63,144 nucleotides of DNA from positions 1 to 63,144 of the forward strand of contig JAPLRR010000080.1 in NCBI GenBank assembly GCA_026399075.1, in the 5' to 3' direction. Source of the stretch: Methylococcales bacterium. GTDB taxonomy: Bacteria; Pseudomonadota; Gammaproteobacteria; Methylococcales; Methylomonadaceae. The stretch's first letter is position 1, and each line of letters begins with the position of its first letter. The translations under genes and the position numbers were made by a program. Below are positions 9,502 to 19,266 of this stretch, one piece after another. The notes below the pieces were generated by a model that worked only from the letters and a program-made list of their open reading frames with translations, was not told where the DNA came from and did no database searches.

Positions 9502-12500
9502 ATGGACGGACAATCAAACAACACGCCCGCTTCTTGGGCAACTTCATTCCAACTGCTGGCAAAAAGGGCTTTAGGCAAGGCGGCCGCCAGCCAGCTATGG
9601 CAAAAATACCGGGATGCTTTGCCCTTAGATTATCAACAGCTAGTCTCGCCCCGGTATGCGCTTAAAGACCTGCTCCATCTTGAACAACTCCACCAAGCTA
9701 CGCATCAGCGCATCAGCTTACTCAAGCCGCATTTGGACTATACCCATTATCGGCTACACTTTTACAGCCCACAGCCACTTTTTCTGGATAGCTATATGCC
9801 TGTCCTAGAAAATATGCACTTACGGGTGTTAGACCAAGTCCAGTACCCCATTACCGTGGAGGGTAACACGGTATTTATCCGAAGCTTCACCATTAAGCCC
9901 GCTTCCAGTCTCTGTATGCCTTTAAACAAAGTCAACAGCCAATTGCTGGCAACGATACAAGTCATATTGGACGGCAACTGTGAAAATGATGCACTCAATA
10001 AACTGCTGGTGCTAACTGGTATGGACTGGCAAGCCATTGATGTGCTCCGTGCTTACCGTAACTATTACTTGCAACTGGGCCACCACACCACCCGCGCTTC
10101 CGTCCATCACGCGCTGATCAACAATCCCCGTGTTGCACTCGGGCTGTTTGCCTATTTTGACGCACGCTTTAATCCTAACCCCGACTGGGAAGACCCTGCA
10201 ATCCGGGAAGACCGAGCCCTATTTCCCTTGCGCCAGCAATTATTGGAAAGCTTCGCCACGGTTTCCGAAATCAACGAAGACCGAATTTTGCGCACCTTGT
10301 TTAACTTGATAGATGCGACCATGCGCAGTAATTTCCATCTACGGCGTAGTCTTGATGATTATTTTATAGCATTTAAGATCAATAGTTTGGGGGTTATCGA
10401 TATGCCCCTCCCAAAACCGCAAAACGAAATTTACGTCCATGCCGCCGATATGGAAGGTATCCATCTACGGGGCGGTAAAATTGCCCGTGGCGGTATTCGC
10501 TGGTCTGACCGTCCCGATGATTTCAGGACTGAAATACTGGGGCTAATGCAAACCCAAATCAGCAAAAACACCTTGATTATCCCAACCGGGGCTAAGGGTG
10601 GTTTTGTACTCAAAAAGCACAATGGCCAGTCAGACCTTAAAGCAGCCGGAAAAAAAGCCTACCTCACCCTGATGCGTGGCCTATTGGATTTAACCGACAA
10701 TTACAGTGGCAGCGACATTATCCACCCACAAAATCTGGTCTGTTTTGATGACCCCGACCCCTATTTGGTGGTTGCCGCTGACAAAGGCACAGCCAGCTTT
10801 TCAGATATGGCCAATGCCGTATCAGCCGATTACCAATTCTGGTTGGGCGATGCCTTTGCCAGTGGCGGTTCGCATGGTTATGACCACAAAGCATTGGGCA
10901 TCACTGCACGGGGAGCGTGGGTGTGTGTGCAACGGCATTTCCGGGAATTGGGCAAAGACATTCAAAATGAAGCCTTTACCGTCGTCGGCATCGGCAGCAT
11001 GGATGGCGACGTGTTTGGCAATGGCTTGTTACAATCGCGCTTTACCCGCTTACTAGCTGCATTTAGCGGGCAACATATTTTTATTGACCCCAATCCGCCT
11101 AGTGACGACTCAGCATTCCATGAACGGCAACGACTATTTGATCTACCCGGCTCTAGCTGGAATGATTATGACCGTAGCCTAATTTCAGTCGGTGGCGGCG
11201 TTTTCCTCCGAGCCGACAAAGACATCCCGGTGTCTAGCGAGTTAAAAAAATGGCTGGGCATACGCTATAAAACCTTGGATGGTGAAAGCCTGATCCGTTA
11301 TTTATTGACGGCCCCAGTGGACTTATTATGGCTAGGGGGCATAGGCACTTACATAAAAGCCAGCACTGAGAAACACGAAGAAGTCGGTGACCACAGCAAT
11401 GACAATGTACGTATCGATGCAATAAACTTAGGCGCAACCGTGGTAGGCGAAGGTGCAAACCTAGGCTTTACCCAAGCAGCCCGGGTTGAATACAGTCTGC
11501 GGGGTGGCCGCATCAACACCGATGCCGTGGACAATTCAGCAGGTGTGGACACTTCTGACCATGAAGTGAATTTAAAAATCTTGCTGGTTAGCCTGAACAA
11601 ACAACAACTCATTGCCGATTATCAACCCTTGTTTATCAGTATGACTGAGGCCGTTTGCCAACAGGTCTTAGCCAATAATTATGCACAAAGCCTTTGCCTG
11701 TCTTTAGATGGACTGCGCAGTTCCACCCAGTGCCTGGTTTTTTTGCAAGTGGCTGAAGACTTGGAAACCTTAGGTTTTTTGGACAGGGACGTTGAATCTT
11801 TCCCATCCAACAAAACCGTTTTATCTAGGTCTAGCCAGGCACTAACCCGTCCAGAACTTGCCGTGCTACTGGCCGCCAGTAAAATGTACCTTACCTTGCA
11901 GATACAACAACAAGCTGCTTTGCTACATGATGCCTGTTGTGACCGTTATTTAAACACCTATTTTCCTGAACAAATCATTACACAGTTTAAAAACAGCCTG
12001 CCAGCCCATCCCTTGGCCAATGAAATTAAGGCCACTTTAGTCAGCAACAAAGTGATCAACCAAGCAGGGTGTAGTTTTTTAAATGTGGATAACGACAACG
12101 AAAACATTTTAGATCATGTCGGTTGTTACCTGACATTTGAGCGAATATTGGACGCTGATGCGCTACGCCTTTCGATAGCGGCACTGGACAATAAAATTGC
12201 CGCCGACCAACAATACGCCTGTTTGCTGCTGCTAGAAAACACCTTGGCCAATTTTTGCCGCTGGGCACTGGCACACGGCCAAAAAATACGCCCACTAACA
12301 CAGACCCTAGACTATTATGGTCGCCACTTAACCGATTTTGAGCAGCATTTTAAACAACAAAGTTATCCGATTGCCCAGCCGCAACTGGCGCTATACCAAC
12401 AAAATGGCATTCCCGATGCCTTGGCCTATCGGTTGCTTTTTATCGCTAGCCTAAATGATTTCCCGCTACTCGTTTCCTTATCAACCCAAACTGGGGCTGA

Positions 12501-12834
12501 TTTTGTCACCACCTTCACGCTATACCATGAAATTGGCCATTACCTAGGTTTATTTCTGATCTTGGACGCCATAGCAAAAATCCCCCCACATGACCATTGG
12601 GAACAAAAGGTGTCAGCTGATTTGCAGGACGACATCAAACGCAACATCGGCCTATTGCTAAGCAAGATACTGTCAAATTCATCTTCCCGATGCACCGACT
12701 ACTTCACTTTGGACGCTGAACAACCCAAACTTAACCGCTACCAACGTTTATACCGGGAAATTAGTGCTTCAATGCCAGTGAATTTGATGCCTTATATTGC
12801 CCTGCTTAAGGGGCTGGAGAAACTGCTGGTTTGA
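9502..12834 (+). CDS. NAD-specific glutamate dehydrogenase, short large-type form
   Basis: A 1110-residue enzyme of the bacterial large NAD-GDH family (Bac_GDH), which oxidatively deaminates glutamate to 2-oxoglutarate. The catalytic region is clear: LRGGKIARGGIRWSDRP, followed by RTEILGLMQTQ and PTGAKGGFV around residues 320-375, then a nucleotide-binding half with GIGSMDGDVFGNG and GEGANLGFTQAARVEYS. The usual 180 kDa proteins have about 1600 residues; this one lacks some 500 N-terminal residues that carry ACT-like regulatory domains, and the short upstream space leaves no room for them. The ATG is preceded by GGTGG. Regulation may therefore differ from the Pseudomonas enzyme. Confidence 0.92.
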   Translation: MDGQSNNTPASWATSFQLLAKRALGKAAASQLWQKYRDALPLDYQQLVSPRYALKDLLHLEQLHQATHQRISLLKPHLDYTHYRLHFYSPQPLFLDSYMPVLENMHLRVLDQVQYPITVEGNTVFIRSFTIKPASSLCMPLNKVNSQLLATIQVILDGNCENDALNKLLVLTGMDWQAIDVLRAYRNYYLQLGHHTTRASVHHALINNPRVALGLFAYFDARFNPNPDWEDPAIREDRALFPLRQQLLESFATVSEINEDRILRTLFNLIDATMRSNFHLRRSLDDYFIAFKINSLGVIDMPLPKPQNEIYVHAADMEGIHLRGGKIARGGIRWSDRPDDFRTEILGLMQTQISKNTLIIPTGAKGGFVLKKHNGQSDLKAAGKKAYLTLMRGLLDLTDNYSGSDIIHPQNLVCFDDPDPYLVVAADKGTASFSDMANAVSADYQFWLGDAFASGGSHGYDHKALGITARGAWVCVQRHFRELGKDIQNEAFTVVGIGSMDGDVFGNGLLQSRFTRLLAAFSGQHIFIDPNPPSDDSAFHERQRLFDLPGSSWNDYDRSLISVGGGVFLRADKDIPVSSELKKWLGIRYKTLDGESLIRYLLTAPVDLLWLGGIGTYIKASTEKHEEVGDHSNDNVRIDAINLGATVVGEGANLGFTQAARVEYSLRGGRINTDAVDNSAGVDTSDHEVNLKILLVSLNKQQLIADYQPLFISMTEAVCQQVLANNYAQSLCLSLDGLRSSTQCLVFLQVAEDLETLGFLDRDVESFPSNKTVLSRSSQALTRPELAVLLAASKMYLTLQIQQQAALLHDACCDRYLNTYFPEQIITQFKNSLPAHPLANEIKATLVSNKVINQAGCSFLNVDNDNENILDHVGCYLTFERILDADALRLSIAALDNKIAADQQYACLLLLENTLANFCRWALAHGQKIRPLTQTLDYYGRHLTDFEQHFKQQSYPIAQPQLALYQQNGIPDALAYRLLFIASLNDFPLLVSLSTQTGADFVTTFTLYHEIGHYLGLFLILDAIAKIPPHDHWEQKVSADLQDDIKRNIGLLLSKILSNSSSRCTDYFTLDAEQPKLNRYQRLYREISASMPVNLMPYIALLKGLEKLLV

Positions 12835-12890
12835 ATGGGTACACAAGCCGACCCAATGTTTGCAATGACAACATTATTTAGAGGACAACC

Positions 12891-13532
12891 ATGAAACAAC
12901 GCCGTTCTTTCGGTATCCAACCACTAATCTTTGCCGTGGCGCTTTTAATGGCCTGCCCATTGAATACCCGTGCCGACAATACCTGGAGCTATCATCAAGC
13001 AAACGATAGCGTAAACAACCAGAGTTATAGCTTTGCCCAATCCCCCCTGCCCCGCCCCGGCCTTTATGACGATATGATGCTGGAAATTGTGTGTAAGGCC
13101 CATAAATTACAGGCGGTAGTTGAAACTGAGGATTTGATTGCCTCCCAAGGCAGCAGTTTTAAGCTGGATTATCAAATTGACAAACACCCGCCAGTTACAG
13201 TGGCCATGAAAACCTTCCCTGACTCAAAACGCAAAGCTTATACAGAAGAGTTAGCACTAGCGATGGCGGATGATTTGTTGACAGGGCAAACCGTGTTTAT
13301 CCGCGTCAACACCATGTTGCGCACCGTGCTTTCTAGCCCGATACCCTTGGACAATGCCGCCGCCCCGATTAACCATGTACTTGCAGACTGTGGCCTTCAG
13401 GTTTCGGCCAAGCCTGAAACCGGTGACAACTATAACTTGGCTGAGTTTGAGCAGGCTTTTAGCAAGCTAACTGCCGACCAACAACAGCAAGTATTGGCCA
13501 AGATTAAAAAACTCATGCTGGAAATACAATAG
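12891..13532 (+). CDS. Secreted protein of unknown function
   Basis: 213 residues with a clear signal peptide (hydrophobic stretch 12-22, probable cleavage after NTRA near 28), so it should be periplasmic. GAGGAC precedes the ATG. Two cysteines near 67 and 168 (VCKAH and ADCGL) could form one disulfide. The pattern of an early VCK, a beta-rich middle and a late CGL loosely recalls VasI/TagO-like periplasmic proteins, but the match is too weak for a name. A Q-rich helix ends the protein. It follows the glutamate dehydrogenase gene by 56 nt. Confidence 0.7.
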   Translation: MKQRRSFGIQPLIFAVALLMACPLNTRADNTWSYHQANDSVNNQSYSFAQSPLPRPGLYDDMMLEIVCKAHKLQAVVETEDLIASQGSSFKLDYQIDKHPPVTVAMKTFPDSKRKAYTEELALAMADDLLTGQTVFIRVNTMLRTVLSSPIPLDNAAAPINHVLADCGLQVSAKPETGDNYNLAEFEQAFSKLTADQQQQVLAKIKKLMLEIQ

Positions 13533-13568
13533 CGTGGTCTGGGCAGCCCACGCAAAGTAGATTTAATC

Positions 13569-13589
13569 GGTGGGGCAAAAAGCCCCACC
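13569..13589. terminator. Convergent terminator hairpin
   Basis: GGTGGGGC and GCCCCACC form a perfect 8 bp GC-rich stem with an AAAAA loop. It lies in the 68 nt space between the stop of the secreted-protein gene and the stop of sppA, so it may end both transcripts. The flanks are only moderately T-rich. Confidence 0.6.
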
Positions 13590-13600
13590 CTGCTAAAAAA

Positions 13601-14578
13601 TTACCGTATCGCGGGCGTCATGACTAAGCTTCCTATAGCCTGCCCAAATGAAGCGCCCAGTTTTCCGGCTAACTTGTCCAAAAAACGCCCTTTCTGGGTA
13701 AAATCCACTATTTTTTCCGCACCGATGATATTTTTGGCGACAGAATCGTCATTGCCATAAGCATCGGCCACACCTAACTTAAGGCCCGCCTCACCCGTCC
13801 ACACCAAACCCGAAAACATGTCAGGTGTTTCTTTAAGACGGTTGCCGCGTCCGGTTTTAACCGCTGTTATAAATTGCTGGTGCACTTGATCCAATAAGCC
13901 TTGCATGTATTGGGTCTCGTCGGCTTTAGGCGGTGAAAAAGGGTCAAGCATGGCTTTGTGTGCACCTGCGGTCAACAAGCGGCGCTCCACACCCAATTTT
14001 TGCATCACATCGACAAAACCAAATCCATCCATAAGCACACCGATAGAACCAATCAGGCTGGATGGGTTGACAAAAATCTTGTCACTGGCAGCGGCGATAT
14101 AATAACAACCAGACGCGCACATATCGCTGACCACCGCGTAAATGGGCAACTCTGGATGGGCTTTTTTTATGTTCCTAATTTCTTCATAGACATAAGCGGA
14201 TTGTACCGGACTACCCCCTGGTGAGTTAGAATGCAGGATGATGCCTTTCGTGTTAGGGTCTTTAACGGCATCCCTTAAGCTTTCAATAATGCTGGCGGCA
14301 TTGGCATCCTTATCTTCAGCAATCACACCAACCACGTCAATGACAGCCGTATGGAATTTACCGTCACCCCCCAAATCCTCTTTGATACTTGGATAAACTG
14401 CCATGCCAAAAATAACTAGCAAATAAACAAAAACCAATGATTTAAAGAAGTTACTCCAACGCCGGGCACGGGTCTGTTCTGTGATGGCAGCAAAGGCCAA
14501 TTTTTCAATAATTTCCCGTTCCCAACCTGGGGCTGAAGTGGGGTCGGTTTTATGCAGTGGGTCTTGTTGGTTGTCCAT
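13601..14578 (-). CDS. sppA: Signal peptide peptidase SppA, 36 kDa type
   Basis: Membrane-anchored S49 serine peptidase that degrades cleaved signal peptides. 325 residues, the short SppA form. There is one N-terminal membrane segment (about 44-63) after a charged cytosolic tail. The Ser-Lys dyad is likely S156 in DMCASGCYY and K208 in AGAHKAM, matching the spacing in Bacillus SppA, and the oxyanion segment NSPGGS is at 118-123. It is followed upstream by the HAD phosphatase and rluC genes on the same strand. Confidence 0.93.
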   Translation of the reverse strand: MDNQQDPLHKTDPTSAPGWEREIIEKLAFAAITEQTRARRWSNFFKSLVFVYLLVIFGMAVYPSIKEDLGGDGKFHTAVIDVVGVIAEDKDANAASIIESLRDAVKDPNTKGIILHSNSPGGSPVQSAYVYEEIRNIKKAHPELPIYAVVSDMCASGCYYIAAASDKIFVNPSSLIGSIGVLMDGFGFVDVMQKLGVERRLLTAGAHKAMLDPFSPPKADETQYMQGLLDQVHQQFITAVKTGRGNRLKETPDMFSGLVWTGEAGLKLGVADAYGNDDSVAKNIIGAEKIVDFTQKGRFLDKLAGKLGASFGQAIGSLVMTPAIR

Positions 14579-14590
14579 GAGGTTTTAACC

Positions 14591-15238
14591 TTAAATAAAG
14601 TTCAGTAATTCAGTTGGCTGTTGCAAACACAGCAAAGGGTTGTATCGCTGTAAACATTCGGCAGAATGCGCACCACAGGATACGGCTACCACTGACATAG
14701 GGGCATTATGTGCCATTTGCAAGTCATGGATAGAGTCTCCCACCATTAAGGCGCGTTCTTTTGCCGTATCGGTGTGCCGGATGATCTCATGCAGCATTTT
14801 AGGGTCGGGCTTGGATGCGGTTTCATCGCTACAGCGGGTAATACTAAACAAGTCTTCTGTGCCTGTCGCCGCCAAGGCATGCTGTAAGCCTAGCCTAGTT
14901 TTCCCGGTCGCGACGGCCAGTTGGTAACCCGATTCTTTAAACTGGACCAGCATCTCATAAACTCCTGGGAACAAATCATCCCGGTTAAGTTCCTTGGACG
15001 CATATTTTTGGCTGTACAGACCCACCAACCGCTCTTGGGTGGGCAAGTCCACACCCGGAAACAACGCTTGCATAGCATTAAAAATACTGAGGCCAATCAC
15101 ATCCTTGGCCGCTTGTGCACTAGGGATGGGGTAATGGCATTCTATGGCGGCATATTGCAGGCACTGGGCAATCCAATCGATGGAATTGATGAGGGTGCCA
15201 TCCCAATCAAAAATAATCAAATCAAAGCGGTTCTTCAT
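14591..15238 (-). CDS. HAD-superfamily hydrolase, phosphoglycolate phosphatase-like
   Basis: 215-residue HAD hydrolase with nucleophile motif FDWDGTL (D11 and D13), a helical cap, the motif II/lysine region VATGKTR and motif IV MVGDSIHDLQMA. The gene overlaps the end of rluC by 17 nt, an arrangement common in gammaproteobacteria where this protein is annotated as a phosphoglycolate phosphatase-like or beta-phosphoglucomutase-like enzyme. The true substrate cannot be told from the sequence. Confidence 0.88.
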   Translation of the reverse strand: MKNRFDLIIFDWDGTLINSIDWIAQCLQYAAIECHYPIPSAQAAKDVIGLSIFNAMQALFPGVDLPTQERLVGLYSQKYASKELNRDDLFPGVYEMLVQFKESGYQLAVATGKTRLGLQHALAATGTEDLFSITRCSDETASKPDPKMLHEIIRHTDTAKERALMVGDSIHDLQMAHNAPMSVVAVSCGAHSAECLQRYNPLLCLQQPTELLNFI

Positions 15239-16178
15239 GGCTTAACAAATGTTCCAATTGCAAAGGTAAGGGGGCAGTGATGGCCATTAGCACACCGGTC
15301 ACCGGATGTGCAAACCTCAGGGTTTGCGCATGCAGGAACATACGCTTATAGCCTTTATTTTTAAAAATCTTATTGGCCTCATCTTGGCCGTAGCGTTCAT
15401 CGCCGACGATAGGATGCCCCAAACTTGCCGCATGGACGCGGATCTGATGGGTGCGGCCAGTTTTAGGGGACGCTTCGACCAAGGTCACGTCGCGGAACAA
15501 TTGTAAGCGCCGAAACAGCGTTTCGGCAGCCTTACCGGATGGGCTGATGACCACAATCCGCTCACCACCCTTACTGATGTTCTTTAACAAGGGCGCACTG
15601 ACGACCAGCTTTTTTCTGGGCCATTGCCCAGACAACAACGCCTGGTAGGTTTTTTGAATTTGGCTTTCACGGAACAACGCCTGCAAGCTCCGAAGGGCGC
15701 TACGTTTTTTGGCGATTAGCAAACAACCGGACGTATCCTTATCCAGCCTATGCACCAGCTCCAAAAAATGCGCCTCTGGCCTAAGTAGTCGTAAACCTTC
15801 GATAATGCCTGAACTGACCCCACTACCGCCATGTACCGCAAACCCCGCCGGTTTGTTGACTATCAAAAACCCATCGTCTTCAAATAAAATGCCTTGTTGC
15901 AAGGCCAGTTGCAACCCTTGGGGAACGTAGGCCTCTTCGCTACGCTCGGCGACCCTGATGGGTGGAATCCTAACTATATCACCGGTAACCAACCGATATT
16001 TAACATCGATTCGGCCTTTATTAACCCTGACCTCACCTTTTCTGACGATGCGGTAAATATGGCTTTTGGGCACACCTTTCAAGCGCGTGATTAAAAAATT
16101 GTCCAAGCGCTGGTCGCAATGGTCTTCGGTAATTTCGACATATTCAACGTGGGGTAAGGTGCTTTCTTCTTTGTTCAT
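15222..16178 (-). CDS. rluC: 23S rRNA pseudouridine synthase RluC
   Basis: 318-residue RluA-family enzyme with an N-terminal S4 RNA-binding domain (about 20-75) and the catalytic domain. Catalytic aspartate D146 is in HRLDKDTSG; the later RTHQIRVH and GDERYG motifs are present. RluC modifies U955, U2504 and U2580 in E. coli 23S rRNA. Its position divergent from rne and upstream of a HAD phosphatase and sppA is the usual gammaproteobacterial neighbourhood, which supports RluC rather than RluD. Confidence 0.93.
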   Translation of the reverse strand: MNKEESTLPHVEYVEITEDHCDQRLDNFLITRLKGVPKSHIYRIVRKGEVRVNKGRIDVKYRLVTGDIVRIPPIRVAERSEEAYVPQGLQLALQQGILFEDDGFLIVNKPAGFAVHGGSGVSSGIIEGLRLLRPEAHFLELVHRLDKDTSGCLLIAKKRSALRSLQALFRESQIQKTYQALLSGQWPRKKLVVSAPLLKNISKGGERIVVISPSGKAAETLFRRLQLFRDVTLVEASPKTGRTHQIRVHAASLGHPIVGDERYGQDEANKIFKNKGYKRMFLHAQTLRFAHPVTGVLMAITAPLPLQLEHLLSHEEPL

Positions 16179-16679
16179 AGGGTAAATAATAACAGTGCCG
16201 TAGGGTAAATGATGCTTTAAAATTGATGTGGGGCGATAAGGTTGTTATATTAAGCGAGTTTTTATATAAAACATACTTAACGCCTTGCGAATTTCACCCT
16301 GAAATTAGGCTTGTGGCGACACGATGAAGATAAAATAACACCAGTGTTATATAATTGACGCTTCATTATACGATTTTCGGGTTCATCGTTCGACCCTAGA
16401 CGCACGATTTTTTAAACCTGTTTAAAACAGAATTTACCACCCAAGACTGAGAAATATTAACTTAGTATCTGTCCGCGCCCACGCTTTGGCTACCATCACA
16501 GCCAGACATAACACCAACTATGCGCAGATGACGGAACATAAGACCGTAAAAACTAAGCTGATTGTGTTATTGGAAAACCTATTGCTTCGTGCCCGTATAG
16601 ACGGCCCACTTGAAGCGGTGACCAATGCCAGTCTTGCTGTAAACTCTGACAATGGAGCAGGACACTACAAGGATACAAT
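16179..16679 (+). promoter_or_regulatory. rluC-rne divergent region and long rne leader
   Basis: 501 nt without a convincing gene. The space holds the divergent promoters for rluC and rne and a long 5' leader for rne. In enterobacteria the rne leader folds into stem-loops through which RNase E lowers its own mRNA level; the length here would allow the same, but I could not identify the conserved hairpin with confidence. An open frame at 16486-16683 has no ribosome-binding site and no recognisable composition. AAGGAT precedes the rne ATG. Confidence 0.4.
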
Positions 16680-19118
16680 ATGAAAAGAATGCTTATCAAC
16701 GCTACGCAGGCTGAAGAACTGCGGGTCGCTTTGGTAGACGGTCAAAAACTTTATGATTTTGACATAGAAATCCCTTCAAAAGAACAAAAAAAATCAAATA
16801 TTTACCGGGGTATTATCACCCGGGTAGAGCCTAGCTTGGAAGCGGCCTTTATTAACTATGGCGCTGAAAAACATGGTTTTTTGCCATTTAAGGAAATCTC
16901 CCCGCTGTATCGGCAAGTACAAGAAGGCGCTGAAACCGACGGCCGCCGCCCAGCCATAAAAGACTTAATTAAGGAAGGCCAAGAAATTGTTGTCCAAATT
17001 GAAAAAGAAGAACGCGGCAACAAAGGTGCAGCCTTAACCACCTACATCAGCTTGGCAGGCACTTATTTGGTGCTAATGCCAAACAACCCCAAGGCTGGCG
17101 GCATTTCCCGCCGTATAGAAGGGGAAACCCGCAGTGATTTACGCGAAGTCATGGCTTCGCTGGATATACCCGATAGCATGGGCTTGATAGTCAGAACTGC
17201 AGGCTGTGGTAAAAACGCCGAAGAACTGCAATGGGACTTAAATTATCTCTTACAACTTTGGGAAGCCATCGAACGCTCATCCAACGAGCAAAAAGCCCCA
17301 TTTTTGGTGTTCCAGGAAAGCAACGTCATCATCCGTGCCTTACGCGACCATTTACGCGGCAATATTGATGAAATTTTAATCGACAACGAAGATTCATTTA
17401 AATTGGTACAGGACTTTTTAAAACAAGTCATGCCGCATTTTTTGCCTAAAGCAAAATTGTACCAAGACGCAGTACCCTTGTTTAACCGCTATCAAATTGA
17501 ATCGCAAATCGAAGTGGCTTATTGCCGCGAGGTGTCATTACCTTCTGGCGGCTCCTTGGTCATAGACCACACCGAAGCCCTAACCTCCATAGACATCAAC
17601 TCTGCCCGTGCCACCAAAGGCAGTGACATTGAAGAAACCGCACTCAACACCAACCTCGAAGCCGCTGAAGAAATTGCCCGCCAACTGCGGCTACGCGATT
17701 TGGGTGGCTTGTTTGTGATCGATTTTATCGACATGCTGTCCAATAAAAATCAGCGTACGGTTGAAAACCACCTGCGTGATGCCTTAAAAATTGATAGGGC
17801 CCGCATACAAACCAGCCGTATCTCACGTTTTGGCCTGTTGGAAATGTCCCGGCAACGGATGCGGCCTTCGCTGGGTGACTCCACCCAATTGCCGTGCCCA
17901 CGCTGCAAGGGCCAAGGCACAATCCGCAATGTTGAATCAGTGGCTTTATCAGTATTACGCATACTCGAAGAAGAGGCGATGAAAAAAGGCACGGAAAAAG
18001 TCATTGCCCATTTGCCTATCGAATGCGCAACATTCCTGCTGAATGAAAAACGCCATGCCATTGAACAAATTGAAGTTAGGCTTAAAGTCGGCATCATCAT
18101 TTTGCCCAGCAAACATCTTGAAACCCCAGCCTATAATATTGAACGCATTAAAGAAAAAGAGCTTAGTGACGAAAAACCAAGCTATGCCCAATTAAAGGCG
18201 GAAGAGATCACCATCCCAGATTTTGCGCAACAACTTCGGCCAAAAGTTGAAAAAGCCGCCATTAAAGAGTTCATGCACGACTCGCCAGCGCCCGAACAAT
18301 CCAAAAATGAAGCTGCCAGCTTAATCAAACGTTTTTGGCATAAACTCGTGGGGCCGGTTACTGCCGAACCAGAAGCAAAAGCGGTTGCCCCTGTCGTCGT
18401 CACAACACCCGTTGTCGAAAAAATCAAACCGACACCTGACGAAACCCAACCAGGCAGAGGACGCAACAACCGTCGCGGCAGAGGCCAACAAAAAAATCAA
18501 GAACCACGCCCAAACCGCCCACCGCTTGGGCAAGAAACAAAGCCTGAACAACAAAATAAAGAACCTAGGCCCAACAAGGTCAGCCAAGAACAAGAGGACA
18601 AGCCAGAGCAACAAAACAAAGAACCACGTCCCAACCGCAATATCAGGGGGCCTGGACGTAACGTAAGGCGAAATCTGGCCCCCGCTAATAATGGTGGTGA
18701 TGAAGTTGTGGCTGAACCACTTAAAAACGACGTGGTGGTGGCTATTGTTGAATCCGCTAGCATGGAGCCGGCAATTGTAGAATCTGAAGCCACTATCGCC
18801 ACTGAAGGGCAAACCAAGCCGAATGTACGAAAAAATCTTAGCCGCCGAGGCCCAAATCGTAGGCGCCCACGCAACCCCAACTACAAAAAACCCGAGGGTG
18901 AAGGTGAAGCGCATGGCAACGAAGCCGGTGACACGTCCTTGGAAGCAAGGGATGATACGCGCAGTGAGCAGCGGCCTGCACCCACGCGATCTTATGACAG
19001 TGATTTTGCTGAACGGGTAGAAAGGACAGAACGCCCAGAACCCCAAGCTGTAAGTGCAGCGATCCCTGAGCCACAAAAACCTGTTATTGAGGTGATGCCT
19101 AAATCTATTGAAGACTAG
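16680..19118 (+). CDS. rne: Ribonuclease E
   Basis: 812-residue endoribonuclease that starts most mRNA decay and processes rRNA and tRNA. The S1 RNA-binding domain begins near residue 36 ([18 protein letters not shown]), the DNase I-like catalytic core includes VIDFIDM, and the Zn-link CPRCKGQG is near 404-411. Residues after about 510 form a low-complexity, K/R/P/E/Q-rich tail with repeated NKEPRPN units near 610-660, the region that in E. coli scaffolds the degradosome and binds RNA. The tail is shorter than in E. coli (1061 residues). The downstream terminator is at 19207-19237. Confidence 0.96.
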   Translation: MKRMLINATQAEELRVALVDGQKLYDFDIEIPSKEQKKSNIYRGIITRVEPSLEAAFINYGAEKHGFLPFKEISPLYRQVQEGAETDGRRPAIKDLIKEGQEIVVQIEKEERGNKGAALTTYISLAGTYLVLMPNNPKAGGISRRIEGETRSDLREVMASLDIPDSMGLIVRTAGCGKNAEELQWDLNYLLQLWEAIERSSNEQKAPFLVFQESNVIIRALRDHLRGNIDEILIDNEDSFKLVQDFLKQVMPHFLPKAKLYQDAVPLFNRYQIESQIEVAYCREVSLPSGGSLVIDHTEALTSIDINSARATKGSDIEETALNTNLEAAEEIARQLRLRDLGGLFVIDFIDMLSNKNQRTVENHLRDALKIDRARIQTSRISRFGLLEMSRQRMRPSLGDSTQLPCPRCKGQGTIRNVESVALSVLRILEEEAMKKGTEKVIAHLPIECATFLLNEKRHAIEQIEVRLKVGIIILPSKHLETPAYNIERIKEKELSDEKPSYAQLKAEEITIPDFAQQLRPKVEKAAIKEFMHDSPAPEQSKNEAASLIKRFWHKLVGPVTAEPEAKAVAPVVVTTPVVEKIKPTPDETQPGRGRNNRRGRGQQKNQEPRPNRPPLGQETKPEQQNKEPRPNKVSQEQEDKPEQQNKEPRPNRNIRGPGRNVRRNLAPANNGGDEVVAEPLKNDVVVAIVESASMEPAIVESEATIATEGQTKPNVRKNLSRRGPNRRRPRNPNYKKPEGEGEAHGNEAGDTSLEARDDTRSEQRPAPTRSYDSDFAERVERTERPEPQAVSAAIPEPQKPVIEVMPKSIED

Positions 19119-19206
19119 CTAGAAACCTTAGGCGGACAGCAAAACAATTATTCGCCTAAGGCAATGGCCTTGTCCAAGCCAGCAACACCTTTGCTTTAAA
19201 CGTAAA

Positions 19207-19237
19207 GACCCCCAAGGATTTTAAATCCTTGGGGGTC
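19207..19237 (+). terminator. Strong Rho-independent terminator of rne
   Basis: A 15 bp perfect inverted repeat, GACCCCCAAGGATTT and its complement with one base between, followed by TTTTGGGTTTT. It lies 88 nt after the rne stop and 29 nt before the mucD stop. The A-rich left flank means it could also stop mucD transcription. Confidence 0.85.
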
Positions 19238-19266
19238 TTTTGGGTTTTACAGCGTGTAAATAACGA

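Noticed and set aside
16486..16683. Plus-strand frame just before rne
   Set aside because: No Shine-Dalgarno and no conserved features; overlaps the rne ATG. Treated as leader sequence.
18321..19076. Long minus-strand frame of 251 codons inside rne
   Set aside because: Antisense to the low-complexity K/R/P/E tail of RNase E. The product is Phe/Leu/Trp-rich nonsense and there is no ribosome-binding site.
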